DNA from: G965205255 sp965205255
GTDB lineage: Bacteria > Pseudomonadota > Gammaproteobacteria > Pseudomonadales > Endozoicomonadaceae
Assembly (NCBI GenBank): GCA_965205255.1
Contig: OZ242051.1
Span: forward strand, 3,286,001-3,350,000
DNA length: 64,000 bases
Direction of reading: 5' to 3'
Made by a program: the position numbers and the translations under genes. The notes below the pieces were generated by a model that saw only the letters and a list, made by a program, of their open reading frames with translations, was not told where the DNA came from and made no database searches. Shown here piece by piece: positions 1 to 8,865 of the stretch; position 1 is the first letter of the stretch; each line of letters starts with the position of its first letter.

Positions 1-1265
1 CTGTTTGATGTTGAGGCTTCTTCTGATGGTGTGGTTATCTGCTGTGGAGTAAGTGGTCTGATTGATTCGTCCTTCTTGTTTAAATGAGTAACCATGCGGG
101 CAAACTGTTCAGCAAAGGAAATAGTATGAGCTGATTTCATATGTTGTATTGTATTGATTTCAGTAAAAAAATTTTTATTGCAAGATGGACATTTGAACCT
201 TATATGGCTGCGATAGTGGCGTGTTAAACCCCATTTTCGGAAGTAGGCTTTATTGCATTTTGGCCATGAACATACAAAAGGTTTATGACTAAAATGAGTA
301 CGCAAGTGACGTTTGAGATTAGAAGTCCAGCGACTTCTATGATTGCATCCTGTCCAAGGGCATTCATACAATGAATGAGAATTATATATTTTATTGGTTA
401 CATGCGTTTCGACTATGTGATCTTCCAGTTCAAATTTATCATTGAACTCTAAACCCTCTGAGCAGAAATTACATTTGTACATATTATGTACTAATATTCG
501 ATCTTTTCCCGCAAAATACCGGTGTTTTCTGTAGATTTCCAAGTTATATACGGCTACAGGATATTTTGCACGGTTATATGCTATTCCACAATGATTTTTT
601 CTGCCATTTTTACATAGCAGTTTAATTTGATCACCATTTGCATTAATCAATCGGTCATCAGCGTCTATATTTTGTATGGGTTCAAAGGTTTGTTTGTTAG
701 TTACATAAAATCTATGTTTAGGTGTAGCATTAATAATATGTATGGTTCCGGTTTTAATGTTTTTAAATGTATAAGTTCTGACTTTCAGGGTATGTCGCTC
801 AAAAGTTGCAATAACAGGGCTTGATATACTTTTATTGATATTGATTGCCGTCGTATTTAGAGTAATGTTTTTAATGGCAGCAATATAAGCGTGCACGTTA
901 TTAATGCCAAATTCTCTTATGTTAATTGGTACCCAACCGTGTTGCTTTTGCAACTGTTGCAACCTTTCGATCAGAATTTTGGGGCGTAATAAATGAATAT
1001 GTTCTGTACAGTGTAAAATAAATATTTGTTGACTGTTTATAGTCTTTTGACAACCAGGGATTGCTTTATTGAAATAAGAGACTCTGTAAGGAAAGTCATC
1101 ATAATAGATAAAGTCGATTTCCTTCCAAGTGTCAGGTGTAATAGCCTGAGAATCATAGGTAGGTAAAGCATCGATGGCAGTAAGAGGAGTTGATAGTTTA
1201 TAAGCCTCTGCTCTTAAGCTAACTGCCACAACAATAATCATTAAAAAGTTGAAAAAAGTTGTCAT
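1..1265 (-). CDS. Secreted Hint-domain protein with C2H2 zinc fingers, copy Z5 (3' end beyond window)
   Basis: Last visible member of the minus-strand array. By homology to the next copy (offset 1898 bases) it lacks only about 15 C-terminal residues. The start is placed at the ATG homologous to MKxxFN of the MORN members; a GTG 15 bases upstream is also in frame. It has a signal peptide, the conserved carrier region and a Hint-like domain in which the usual ATPEH is ATPKH. Four C2H2 fingers follow. The finger residues differ from the neighbouring copies: finger 2 carries Asn before the helix Leu (TSNLKRH) and finger 3 reads FRKWGL. The function of the released fingers is inferred to be DNA or RNA binding in a host. 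Confidence 0.85.
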   Translation of the reverse strand, partial: MTTFFNFLMIIVVAVSLRAEAYKLSTPLTAIDALPTYDSQAITPDTWKEIDFIYYDDFPYRVSYFNKAIPGCQKTINSQQIFILHCTEHIHLLRPKILIERLQQLQKQHGWVPINIREFGINNVHAYIAAIKNITLNTTAININKSISSPVIATFERHTLKVRTYTFKNIKTGTIHIINATPKHRFYVTNKQTFEPIQNIDADDRLINANGDQIKLLCKNGRKNHCGIAYNRAKYPVAVYNLEIYRKHRYFAGKDRILVHNMYKCNFCSEGLEFNDKFELEDHIVETHVTNKIYNSHSLYECPWTGCNHRSRWTSNLKRHLRTHFSHKPFVCSWPKCNKAYFRKWGLTRHYRSHIRFKCPSCNKNFFTEINTIQHMKSAHTISFAEQFARMVTHLNKKDESIRPLTPQQITTPSEEASTSN

Positions 1266-1280
1266 AGCCGAATTCACCAC

Positions 1281-1590
1281 TGTCCTGAGAAGCTAATGTT
1301 TCATCGAAATAATCTCTTTACCTTGTTTATTGGGGGCAACTTAAAAGGTTTTGCATTAAATCCTATGAGTTTACTGGCAATAGCAAACTGGCATATTCGA
1401 TTACCTTATGTTCCCTGTTATCCAGTCACTCACCATCGTATTTTTTTATACCTTTAGTGCAGTAATATATTCTTACTCCATACTTTATATTGTTCATGAA
1501 TTCACCCTTATAAGATTTTCCTCCATTCAGATAGTAGCTTATTCCAAACCCATTACGTTTATCTTGCTCCTATAAAAACCTCATAATAGA
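1281..1590 (-). pseudogene. Displaced MORN-repeat C-terminal tail (remnant), upstream of copy Z5
   Basis: Reading the minus strand, this stretch still encodes pieces of a MORN repeat (NGFGISYYLNG-like) and the constant array tail (KPFKLPP, then RLFR-stop-NISFSGQW). It is broken by frameshifts and by a TGA replacing an Arg codon. The best match among intact genes is the tail of the MORN member at 8866-10173, which shares the unusual SKLIGF/AKPFK wording. It is therefore the old C-terminus left behind when the zinc-finger module took its place. Confidence 0.75.
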
Positions 1591-1623
1591 TTCAAGCGCT
1601 TTACTTTCTACCAAGGACTAATA

Positions 1624-1776
1624 CAAAAACCTGTTTCTAACTATTGTAATGAGTGTGTCTGTATAGCTTTCTGCTAATGGAGAAGTGATAAGTAATAACA
1701 AACTATTGCGAGGAACTTCAACGCATAACAGCAAATCAGAAAAGTGGTGCAATAAGAAGTAGAAGCAAGTTTTGAT
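1624..1776. mobile_element. MITE-like element, copy 1
   Basis: About 150 bases, starting CAAAAACCTGTTTCTAAC and ending in an imperfect inverted copy (AGAAGCAAGTTTTG), flanked by TA. The same element occurs at 3522, 5419, 7317 and 33883, with fragments elsewhere in the window. It has no coding capacity. TA flanks suggest mobilisation by an IS630/Tc1-mariner type transposase, which is inference. Confidence 0.65.
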
Positions 1777-1849
1777 ATGAAAAACAGTTGATTAACCTTA
1801 TTAAATCATTCATTGTGTAAGTTTATATCAAAAAGAGAATCTATCTTTA

Positions 1850-3163
1850 TCATTGATCATCATTGATATATTCACTTTCAACAGGCTGAGATGACGTATT
1901 GTTTGATGTTGAGGCTTCTTCTGATTGTCTGGCTATCTGCTGTGGAATAAGTGGCGAGCTTGATTCGTCTTTCTTGTTTAAATGAGTAACCATGTGGGCA
2001 AACTGTTCAGCAAAGGAAACAGTATGAGCTGATTCCATATGTAGTTTTATATCGATTTCAGTGAAAAAACTGTTATTGCAAGTTGGACATTTGAACCTTA
2101 TATGGCTGTGATAGTGGCGTGTTAAACCCCATTTAAACAAGTAGGCTTTATTGCATTTTGGCCATGAGCATACAAAAGGTTTATGACCCAAATGAGTACG
2201 CAAGTGACGTTTGAGATGAGAAGTCCAGCGACTTCTATGATTGCATCCTGTCCAAGGGCATTCATACAATGAATGAGAATTATATATTTTATTGGTTACA
2301 TGCGTTTCGACTATGTGATCTTCCAGTTCAAATTTATCATTGAACTCTAAACCCTCTGAGCAGAAATTACATTTGTACATATTATGTACTAATATTCGAT
2401 CTTTTCCCGCAAAATACCGGTGTTTTCTGTAGATTTCCAAGTTATATACGGCTACAGGATATTTTGCACGGTTATATGCTATTCCACAATGATTTTTTCT
2501 GCCATTTTTACATAGCAGTTTAATTTGATCACCATTTGCATTAATCAATCGGTCATCAGCGTCTATATTTTGTATGGGTTCAAAGGTTTGTTTGTTAGTT
2601 ACATAAAATCTATGTTCAGGTGTAGCATTAATAATATGTATGGTTCCGGTTTTAATGTTTTTAAATGTATAAGTTCTGACTTTCAGGGTATGTCGCTCAA
2701 AAGTTGCAATAACAGGGCTTGATATACTTTTATTGATATTGATTGCCGTCGTATTTAGAGTAATGTTTTTAATGGCAGCAATATAAGCGTGCACGTTATT
2801 AATGCCAAATTCTCTTATGTTAATTGGTACCCAACCGTGTTGCTTTTGCAACTGTTGCAACCTTTCGATCAGAATTTTGGGGCGTAATAAATGAATATGT
2901 TCTGTACAGTGTAAAATAAATATTTGTTGACTGTTTATAGTCTTTTGACAACCAGGGATTGCTTTATTGAAATAAGAGACTCTGTAAGGAAAGTCATCAT
3001 AATAGATAAAGTCGATTTCCTTCCAAGTGTCAGGTGTAATAGCCTGAGAATCATAGGTAGGTAAAGCATCGATGGCAGTAAGAGGAGTTGATAGTTTATA
3101 AGCCTCTGCTCTTAAGCTAACTGCCACAACAATAATCATTAAAAAGTTGAAAAAAGTTGTCAT
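1850..3163 (-). CDS. Secreted Hint-domain protein with four C2H2 zinc fingers, copy Z4
   Basis: Reference description of the zinc-finger type (437 residues from the ATG chosen here; a GTG start at 3178 would add five). Residues 1-21 form a Sec signal peptide (hydrophobic run, AEA cleavage site). Residues 40-125 are the family-specific region (ITPDTWKEIDFIYYDDFPYR; invariant Cys 86). The Hint-like domain covers roughly 110-261, with ATPEHRFYV at 180-188 and VYNLE...LVHN ending at 261. Four C2H2 fingers follow: C265/C268/H283/H288, C302/C307/H320/H324, C332/C337/H350/H354 and C359/C362/H375/H380, with a HKPF linker like the eukaryotic TGEKP between fingers 2 and 3. The tail is rich in Ser, Thr, Gln and acidic residues. 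No canonical CxxGT intein start is visible, and the residue after HN is Met, so protein splicing is unlikely; C-terminal cleavage remains possible. Protein-identical to copy Z3. Confidence 0.9.
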   Translation of the reverse strand: MTTFFNFLMIIVVAVSLRAEAYKLSTPLTAIDALPTYDSQAITPDTWKEIDFIYYDDFPYRVSYFNKAIPGCQKTINSQQIFILHCTEHIHLLRPKILIERLQQLQKQHGWVPINIREFGINNVHAYIAAIKNITLNTTAININKSISSPVIATFERHTLKVRTYTFKNIKTGTIHIINATPEHRFYVTNKQTFEPIQNIDADDRLINANGDQIKLLCKNGRKNHCGIAYNRAKYPVAVYNLEIYRKHRYFAGKDRILVHNMYKCNFCSEGLEFNDKFELEDHIVETHVTNKIYNSHSLYECPWTGCNHRSRWTSHLKRHLRTHLGHKPFVCSWPKCNKAYLFKWGLTRHYHSHIRFKCPTCNNSFFTEIDIKLHMESAHTVSFAEQFAHMVTHLNKKDESSSPLIPQQIARQSEEASTSNNTSSQPVESEYINDDQ

Positions 3164-3178
3164 AGCCGAATTCACCAC

Positions 3179-3487
3179 TGTCCTGAGAAGCTAATGTTTC
3201 ATCGAAATAATCTCTTTACCTTGTTTATTGGGGGCAACTTAAAAGGTTTTGCATTAAATCCTATGAGTTTACTGGCAATAGCAAACTGGCATATTCTATT
3301 ACCTTATGTTCCCTGTTATCCAACCACTCACCATCGTATTTTTTTATACCTTTAGCGCAGTAATGTATTCTTACTCCATACTTTATATTGTTCATGAATT
3401 CACCCTTATAAGATTTTTCTCCATTCAGATAGTAGCTTATTCCAAACCCATTACGTTTATCTTGCTCCTATAAAAACCTCATAATAG
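3179..3487 (-). pseudogene. Displaced MORN-repeat tail (remnant) between zinc-finger copies
   Basis: Same kind of remnant as at 1281-1590: MORN-like codons and the constant PFKLPP...SGQW tail with in-frame stops, on the minus strand. A few substitutions distinguish it from the other spacers, so the spacers drift while the flanking genes are kept. Confidence 0.75.
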
Positions 3488-3521
3488 ATGCAAGCGCTTT
3501 ACTTTCTACCAATGACTAATA

Positions 3522-3675
3522 CAAAAACCTGTTTCTAACTATTGTAATGAGTATGTCTGTATAGGTTTTTGCTAATGGAGAAGTGATAAGTAATAACAAG
3601 CTATTGCGAGGAACTTCAACGCATAACAGCAAATCAGAAAAGTGGTGCAATAAGAAGTAGAAGCAAGTTTTGATA
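3522..3675. mobile_element. MITE-like element, copy 2
   Basis: Same TA-flanked inverted-repeat element as at 1624, in the same position relative to the zinc-finger gene. It was multiplied with the 1898-base tandem unit and is not an independent insertion. Confidence 0.6.
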
Positions 3676-3747
3676 TGAAAAACAGTTGATTAACCTTATT
3701 AAATCATTCATTGTGTAAGTTTATATCAAAAAGAGAATCTATCTTTA

Positions 3748-5061
3748 TCATTGATCATCATTGATATATTCACTTTCAACAGGCTGAGATGACGTATTGT
3801 TTGATGTTGAGGCTTCTTCTGATTGTCTGGCTATCTGCTGTGGAATAAGTGGCGAGCTTGATTCGTCTTTCTTGTTTAAATGAGTAACCATGTGGGCAAA
3901 CTGTTCAGCAAAGGAAACAGTATGAGCTGATTCCATATGTAGTTTTATATCGATTTCAGTGAAAAAACTGTTATTGCAAGTTGGACATTTGAACCTTATA
4001 TGGCTGTGATAGTGGCGTGTTAAACCCCATTTAAACAAGTAGGCTTTATTGCATTTTGGCCATGAGCATACAAAAGGTTTATGACCCAAATGAGTACGCA
4101 AGTGACGTTTGAGATGAGAAGTCCAGCGACTTCTATGATTGCATCCTGTCCAAGGGCATTCATACAATGAATGAGAATTATATATTTTATTGGTTACATG
4201 CGTTTCGACTATGTGATCTTCCAGTTCAAATTTATCATTGAACTCTAAACCCTCTGAGCAGAAATTACATTTGTACATATTATGTACTAATATTCGATCT
4301 TTTCCCGCAAAATACCGGTGTTTTCTGTAGATTTCCAAGTTATATACGGCTACAGGATATTTTGCACGGTTATATGCTATTCCACAATGATTTTTTCTGC
4401 CATTTTTACATAGCAGTTTAATTTGATCACCATTTGCATTAATCAATCGGTCATCAGCGTCTATATTTTGTATGGGTTCAAAGGTTTGTTTGTTAGTTAC
4501 ATAAAATCTATGTTCAGGTGTAGCATTAATAATATGTATGGTTCCGGTTTTAATGTTTTTAAATGTATAAGTTCTGACTTTCAGGGTATGTCGCTCAAAA
4601 GTTGCAATAACAGGGCTTGATATACTTTTATTGATATTGATTGCCGTCGTATTTAGAGTAATGTTTTTAATGGCAGCAATATAAGCGTGCACGTTATTAA
4701 TGCCAAATTCTCTTATGTTAATTGGTACCCAACCGTGTTGCTTTTGCAACTGTTGCAACCTTTCGATCAGAATTTTGGGGCGTAATAAATGAATATGTTC
4801 TGTACAGTGTAAAATAAATATTTGTTGACTGTTTATAGTCTTTTGACAACCAGGGATTGCTTTATTGAAATAAGAGACTCTGTAAGGAAAGTCATCATAA
4901 TAGATAAAGTCGATTTCCTTCCAAGTGTCAGGTGTAATAGCCTGAGAATCATAGGTAGGTAAAGCATCGATGGCAGTAAGAGGAGTTGATAGTTTATAAG
5001 CCTCTGCTCTTAAGCTAACTGCCACAACAATAATCATTAAAAAGTTGAAAAAAGTTGTCAT
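3748..5061 (-). CDS. Secreted Hint-domain protein with four C2H2 zinc fingers, copy Z3
   Basis: Encodes exactly the same protein as copy Z4 (all 442 residues of the longer GTG-initiated reading agree), which points to very recent tandem duplication or gene conversion. Finger 2 has TSHLKRH and finger 3 LFKWGL as helix residues. The upstream spacer 5077-5645 separates it from copy Z2, so unlike the MORN genes it is not translationally coupled to an intact gene. It would have to be read through from the upstream promoter or from a promoter in the spacer. Confidence 0.9.
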   Translation of the reverse strand: MTTFFNFLMIIVVAVSLRAEAYKLSTPLTAIDALPTYDSQAITPDTWKEIDFIYYDDFPYRVSYFNKAIPGCQKTINSQQIFILHCTEHIHLLRPKILIERLQQLQKQHGWVPINIREFGINNVHAYIAAIKNITLNTTAININKSISSPVIATFERHTLKVRTYTFKNIKTGTIHIINATPEHRFYVTNKQTFEPIQNIDADDRLINANGDQIKLLCKNGRKNHCGIAYNRAKYPVAVYNLEIYRKHRYFAGKDRILVHNMYKCNFCSEGLEFNDKFELEDHIVETHVTNKIYNSHSLYECPWTGCNHRSRWTSHLKRHLRTHLGHKPFVCSWPKCNKAYLFKWGLTRHYHSHIRFKCPTCNNSFFTEIDIKLHMESAHTVSFAEQFAHMVTHLNKKDESSSPLIPQQIARQSEEASTSNNTSSQPVESEYINDDQ

Positions 5062-5076
5062 AGCCGAATTCACCAC

Positions 5077-5385
5077 TGTCCTGAGAAGCTAATGTTTCAT
5101 CGAAATAATCTCTTTACCTTGTTTATTGGGGGCAACTTAAAAGGTTTTGCATTAAATCCTATGAGTTTACTGGCAATAGCAAACTGGCATATTCGATTAC
5201 CTTATGTTCACTGTTATCCAGTCACTCACCATCGTATTTTTTTATACCTTTAGTGCAGTAATATATTCTTACTCCATACTTTATATTGTTCATGAATTCA
5301 CCCTTATAAGATTTTCCTCCATTCAGATAGTAGCTTATTCCAAACCCATTACGTTTTCTTGCTCCTATAAAAACCTCATAATAGA
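5077..5385 (-). pseudogene. Displaced MORN-repeat tail (remnant) upstream of copy Z3
   Basis: Decayed C-terminus with the NGFGISYY-like MORN segment and PFKLPP...SGQW tail on the minus strand, interrupted by stops. Its last bases (CAGTGGTGA) still overlap the possible GTG start of the next gene, exactly as in intact neighbours. This shows it was once the end of a functional upstream gene. Confidence 0.75.
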
Positions 5386-5418
5386 TTCAAGCGCTTTACT
5401 TTCTACCAAGGACTAATA

Positions 5419-5573
5419 CAAAAACCTGTTTCTAACTATTGTAATGAGTGTGTCTGTATAGCTTTCTGCTAATGGAGAAGTGATAAGTAATAACAAGCTA
5501 TTGCGAGGAACTTCAACGCATAACAGCAAATCAGAAAAGTGGTGCAATAAGAAGTTAGAAGCAAGTTTTGATA
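5419..5573. mobile_element. MITE-like element, copy 3
   Basis: Third spacer copy of the TA-flanked element. Its right end keeps the fuller AAGTTAGAAGCAAG sequence, one base longer than in the copies at 1624 and 3522. Confidence 0.6.
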
Positions 5574-5645
5574 TGAAAAACAGTTGATTAACCTTATTAA
5601 ATCATTCATTGTGTAAGTGTATATCAAAAAGAGAATCTATCTTTA

Positions 5646-6959
5646 TCATTGATCAACATTGATATATTCACCTTCAACAGGCTGAGATAATGTATCGTTT
5701 GATGTTGAGGCTTCTTTTGATTGTGTGGTTATCTGCTGTGGAATAAGTGGCGAGTTTGATTCGTCCTTCTTGTTTAAATGAGTATCCATGTGGGCAAACT
5801 GTTCAGCAAAGGAAACAGTATGAGCTGATTTCATATGTTGTATTGTATTGATTTCAGTAAAAAAATTTTCATTGCAATATGGACATTTGAACTTTATATG
5901 GCTGCGATAGTGGCGTGTTAAACCCCAATTTCGGAAGTAGGCTTTATTGCATTTTGGCCATGAGCATACAAAAGGTTTATGACTAAAATGAGTACGCAAG
6001 TGACGTTTGAGTCGAGAAGTCCAGGGGCTTTTATGATTGCATCCTGTCCAAGGGCATTCATACCATGTATGAGAATTATATATTTTATTGGTTACATGCG
6101 TTTCGACTATGTGATCTTCCAGTTCAAATTTATCATTGAACTCTAAACCCTCTGAGCAGAAATTACATTTGTACATATTATGTACTAATATTCGATCTTT
6201 TCCCGCAAAATACCGGTGTTTTCTGTAGATTTCCAAGTTATATACGGCTACAGGATATTTTGCACGGTTATATGCTATTCCACAATGATTTTTTCTGCCA
6301 TTTTTACATAGCAGTTTAATTTGATCACCATTTGCATTAATCAATCGGTCATCAGCGTCTATCTTTTGTATGGGTTCAAAGGTTTTTTTGTTAGTTACAT
6401 AAAATCTATGTTCAGGTGTAGCATTAATAATATGTATGGTTCCGGTTTTAATATTTTTAAACGTATAAGTTCTGACTTTTAGGGTATGTCGCTCAAAAGT
6501 TGCAATAACAGGGCTTGATATACTTTTATTGATATTGATTGCCGTCGTATTTAGAGTAATGTTTTTAATGGCAGTAATATAAGCATGCACGTTATTAATG
6601 CCAAATTCTCTTATGTTAATTTGTACCCAACCGTGTTGCTTTTGCAACTGCTGCAGCCTTTCTATCAGAGAATTGGGGCGTAATAAATTAATATGTTCGG
6701 TGCAGTGTAAAATAAATTTTTGTTGGCTATTTATAGCCTGTTGACAGTCCGAAATAACTTTGTTGGAATAAGAGATTCTGTAAGGAAAATCATCATAATA
6801 GATAAAATCGATTTCCTTCCAAGTGTCAGGTGTAATAGTCTGAGAATCATAGGTAGGTAAAGCATCGATGGCAGTAAGAGGAGTTGATAGTTTATAAGCC
6901 TCTGCTCTTAAGCTAACTGCCACAACAATAATCATTAAAAAGTTGAAAAAAGTTGTCAT
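5646..6959 (-). CDS. Secreted Hint-domain protein with four C2H2 zinc fingers, copy Z2
   Basis: Same architecture as Z4 but with substitutions in two clusters. One is in the carrier (about residues 40-110, e.g. SNKVISDCQQAINSQQKF), shared with Z1. The other is in the fingers: finger 2 reads SPWTSRLKRH, finger 3 FRNWGL, finger 4 TEINTIQH. The signal peptide matches Z3 and Z4, so the gene is a mosaic of the Z1-type middle and Z3-type ends. All Cys and His zinc ligands are kept, while residues that would contact DNA change. Confidence 0.9.
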   Translation of the reverse strand: MTTFFNFLMIIVVAVSLRAEAYKLSTPLTAIDALPTYDSQTITPDTWKEIDFIYYDDFPYRISYSNKVISDCQQAINSQQKFILHCTEHINLLRPNSLIERLQQLQKQHGWVQINIREFGINNVHAYITAIKNITLNTTAININKSISSPVIATFERHTLKVRTYTFKNIKTGTIHIINATPEHRFYVTNKKTFEPIQKIDADDRLINANGDQIKLLCKNGRKNHCGIAYNRAKYPVAVYNLEIYRKHRYFAGKDRILVHNMYKCNFCSEGLEFNDKFELEDHIVETHVTNKIYNSHTWYECPWTGCNHKSPWTSRLKRHLRTHFSHKPFVCSWPKCNKAYFRNWGLTRHYRSHIKFKCPYCNENFFTEINTIQHMKSAHTVSFAEQFAHMDTHLNKKDESNSPLIPQQITTQSKEASTSNDTLSQPVEGEYINVDQ

Positions 6960-6967
6960 AGCCGAAT

Positions 6968-7283
6968 TCACCACTGTCCTGAGAAGCTAATGTTTCATCG
7001 AAATAATCTCTTTACCTTGTTTATTGGGGGCAACTTAAAAGGTTTTGCATTAAATCCTATGAGTTTACTGGCAATAGCAAACTGGCATATTCGATTACCT
7101 TATGTTCCCTGTTATCCAGTCACTCACCATCGTATTTTTTTATACCTTTAGTGCAGTAATATATTCTTACTCCATACTTTATATTGTTCATGAATTCACC
7201 CTTATAAGATTTTCCTCCATTCAGATAGTAGCTTATTCCAAACCCATTACGTTTTCTTGCTCCTATAAAAACCTCATAATAGA
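6968..7283 (-). pseudogene. Displaced MORN-repeat tail (remnant) between Z1 and Z2
   Basis: Best readable remnant. On the minus strand near 7200-7270 it reads RNGFGISYYLNGGKSYKGEF. After a frame change it gives ASKLIGFNAKPFKLPP, then RLFR-stop-NISFSGQW-stop. It aligns to the member at 8866-10173 from its second MORN repeat to the end. The part before (HN to first MORN) is missing and is replaced by zinc fingers plus MITE. Confidence 0.8.
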
Positions 7284-7316
7284 TTCAAGCGCTTTACTTT
7301 CTACCAAGGACTAATA

Positions 7317-7471
7317 CAAAAACCTGTTTCTAACTATTGTAATGAGTGTGTCTGTATAGCTTTCTGCTAATGGAGAAGTGATAAGTAATAACAAGCTATT
7401 GCGAGGAACTTCAACGCATAACAGCAAATCAGAAAAGTGGTGCAATAAGAAGTTAGAAGCAAGTTTTGATA
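7317..7471. mobile_element. MITE-like element, copy 4
   Basis: Sits between the stop of zinc-finger gene Z1 (7544) and the displaced MORN tail (up to 7283). Ends are CAAAAACCTGTTTC and AGAAGCAAGTTTTG, flanked by TA. This is the presumed ancestral position, adjacent to the C-terminal exchange. Confidence 0.65.
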
Positions 7472-7543
7472 TGAAAAACAGTTGATTAACCTTATTAAAT
7501 CATTCATTGTGTAAGTGTATATCAAAAAGAGAATCTATCTTTA

Positions 7544-8857
7544 TCATTGATCATCATTGATATATTCACTTTCAACAGGCTGAGATGACGTATTGTTTGA
7601 TGTTGAGGCTTCTTCTGATTGTCTGGCTATCTGCTGTGGAATAGGTGGCGAGCTTGATTCGTCTTTCTTGTTTAAATGAGTAACCATGTGGGCAAACTGT
7701 TCAGCAAAGGAAACAGTATGAGCTGATTCCATATGTAGTTTTCTATCGATTTCAGTGAAAAAACTGTTATTGCAAGTTGGACATTTGAACCTTATATGGC
7801 TGCGATAGTGGCGTGTTAAACCCCATTCATACAAGTAGGTTTTATTGCATTGTGGCCATAAACATACAAAAGGTTTACGACGCAAATGAGTACGCAAGTG
7901 ACGTTTGAGTCGAGAAGTCCAGGGGCTTTTATGATTGCATTCTGTCCAAGGGCATTCATACCATGTATGAGAATGATATATTTTATTGGTTACATGCGTT
8001 TCGACTATGTGATCTTCCAGTTCAAATTTATCATTGAACTCTAAACCCGCTGAGCAGAAATTACATTTGTACATATTATGTACTAATATTCGATCTTTTC
8101 CCGCAAAATACCGGTGTTTTCTGTAGATTTCCAAGTTATATACGGCTACAGGATATTTTGAACGGTTATATGCTATTCCACAATGATTTTTTCTGCCATT
8201 TTTACATAGCAGTTTAATTTGATCACCATTTGCATTAATCAATCGGTCATCAGCGTCTATCTTTTGTATGGGTTCAAAGGTTTTTTTGTTAGTTACATAA
8301 AATCTATGTTCAGGTGTAGCATTAATAATATGGATGGTTCCGGTTTTAATATTTTTAAATGTATAAGTTCTGACTTTTAGGGTATGTCGCTCAAAAGTTG
8401 CAATAACAGGGCTTGATATACTTTTATTGATATTGATTGCCGTCGTATTTAGAGTAATGTTTTTAATGGCAGTAATATAAGCATGCACGTTATTAATGCC
8501 AAATTCTCTTATGTTAATTTGTACCCAACCGTGTTGCTTTTGCAACTGCTGCAGCCTTTCTATCAGAGAATTGGGGCGTAATAAATTAATATGTTCGGTG
8601 CAGTGTAAAATAAATTTTTGTTGGCTATTTATAGCCTGTTGACAGTCCGAAATAACTTTGTTGGAATAAGAGATTCTGTAAGGAAAATCATCATAATAGA
8701 TAAAATCGATTTCCTTCCAAGTGTCAGGTGTAATAGTCTGAGAATCATAGGTAGGTAAAGCATCGATGGCAGTCAGAGGAGTTGATAGTTTATAAGCCTG
8801 TGCTCCTAAGCTAACTGCCACAAAAAAAATCATTAAAAAGTTGAAAGAAGTTGTCAT
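7544..8857 (-). CDS. Secreted Hint-domain protein with four C2H2 zinc fingers, copy Z1
   Basis: First zinc-finger member in reading order and the only one directly coupled to an intact upstream gene: the stop of the MORN member (8866-8868) lies 8 bases before this ATG, and an alternative GTG overlaps it. The signal peptide differs (SFNFLMIFFVAVSLGAQA). Finger 1 has CSAG, finger 2 CPWTEC and TSRLKRH, finger 3 LYEWGL, finger 4 TEIDRKLH. The inter-finger linker is RRKPF. Zinc ligands are intact. Probably the founder of the 1898-base amplification, since it joins MORN array and zinc-finger array. Confidence 0.9.
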   Translation of the reverse strand: MTTSFNFLMIFFVAVSLGAQAYKLSTPLTAIDALPTYDSQTITPDTWKEIDFIYYDDFPYRISYSNKVISDCQQAINSQQKFILHCTEHINLLRPNSLIERLQQLQKQHGWVQINIREFGINNVHAYITAIKNITLNTTAININKSISSPVIATFERHTLKVRTYTFKNIKTGTIHIINATPEHRFYVTNKKTFEPIQKIDADDRLINANGDQIKLLCKNGRKNHCGIAYNRSKYPVAVYNLEIYRKHRYFAGKDRILVHNMYKCNFCSAGLEFNDKFELEDHIVETHVTNKIYHSHTWYECPWTECNHKSPWTSRLKRHLRTHLRRKPFVCLWPQCNKTYLYEWGLTRHYRSHIRFKCPTCNNSFFTEIDRKLHMESAHTVSFAEQFAHMVTHLNKKDESSSPPIPQQIARQSEEASTSNNTSSQPVESEYINDDQ

Positions 8858-8865
8858 AGCCGAAT

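Noticed and set aside
5204..5416. Plus-strand ORF of 70 codons in the zinc-finger spacers (also 7102-7314)
   Set aside because: It is antisense to the decayed MORN tail, which reads correctly on the minus strand.
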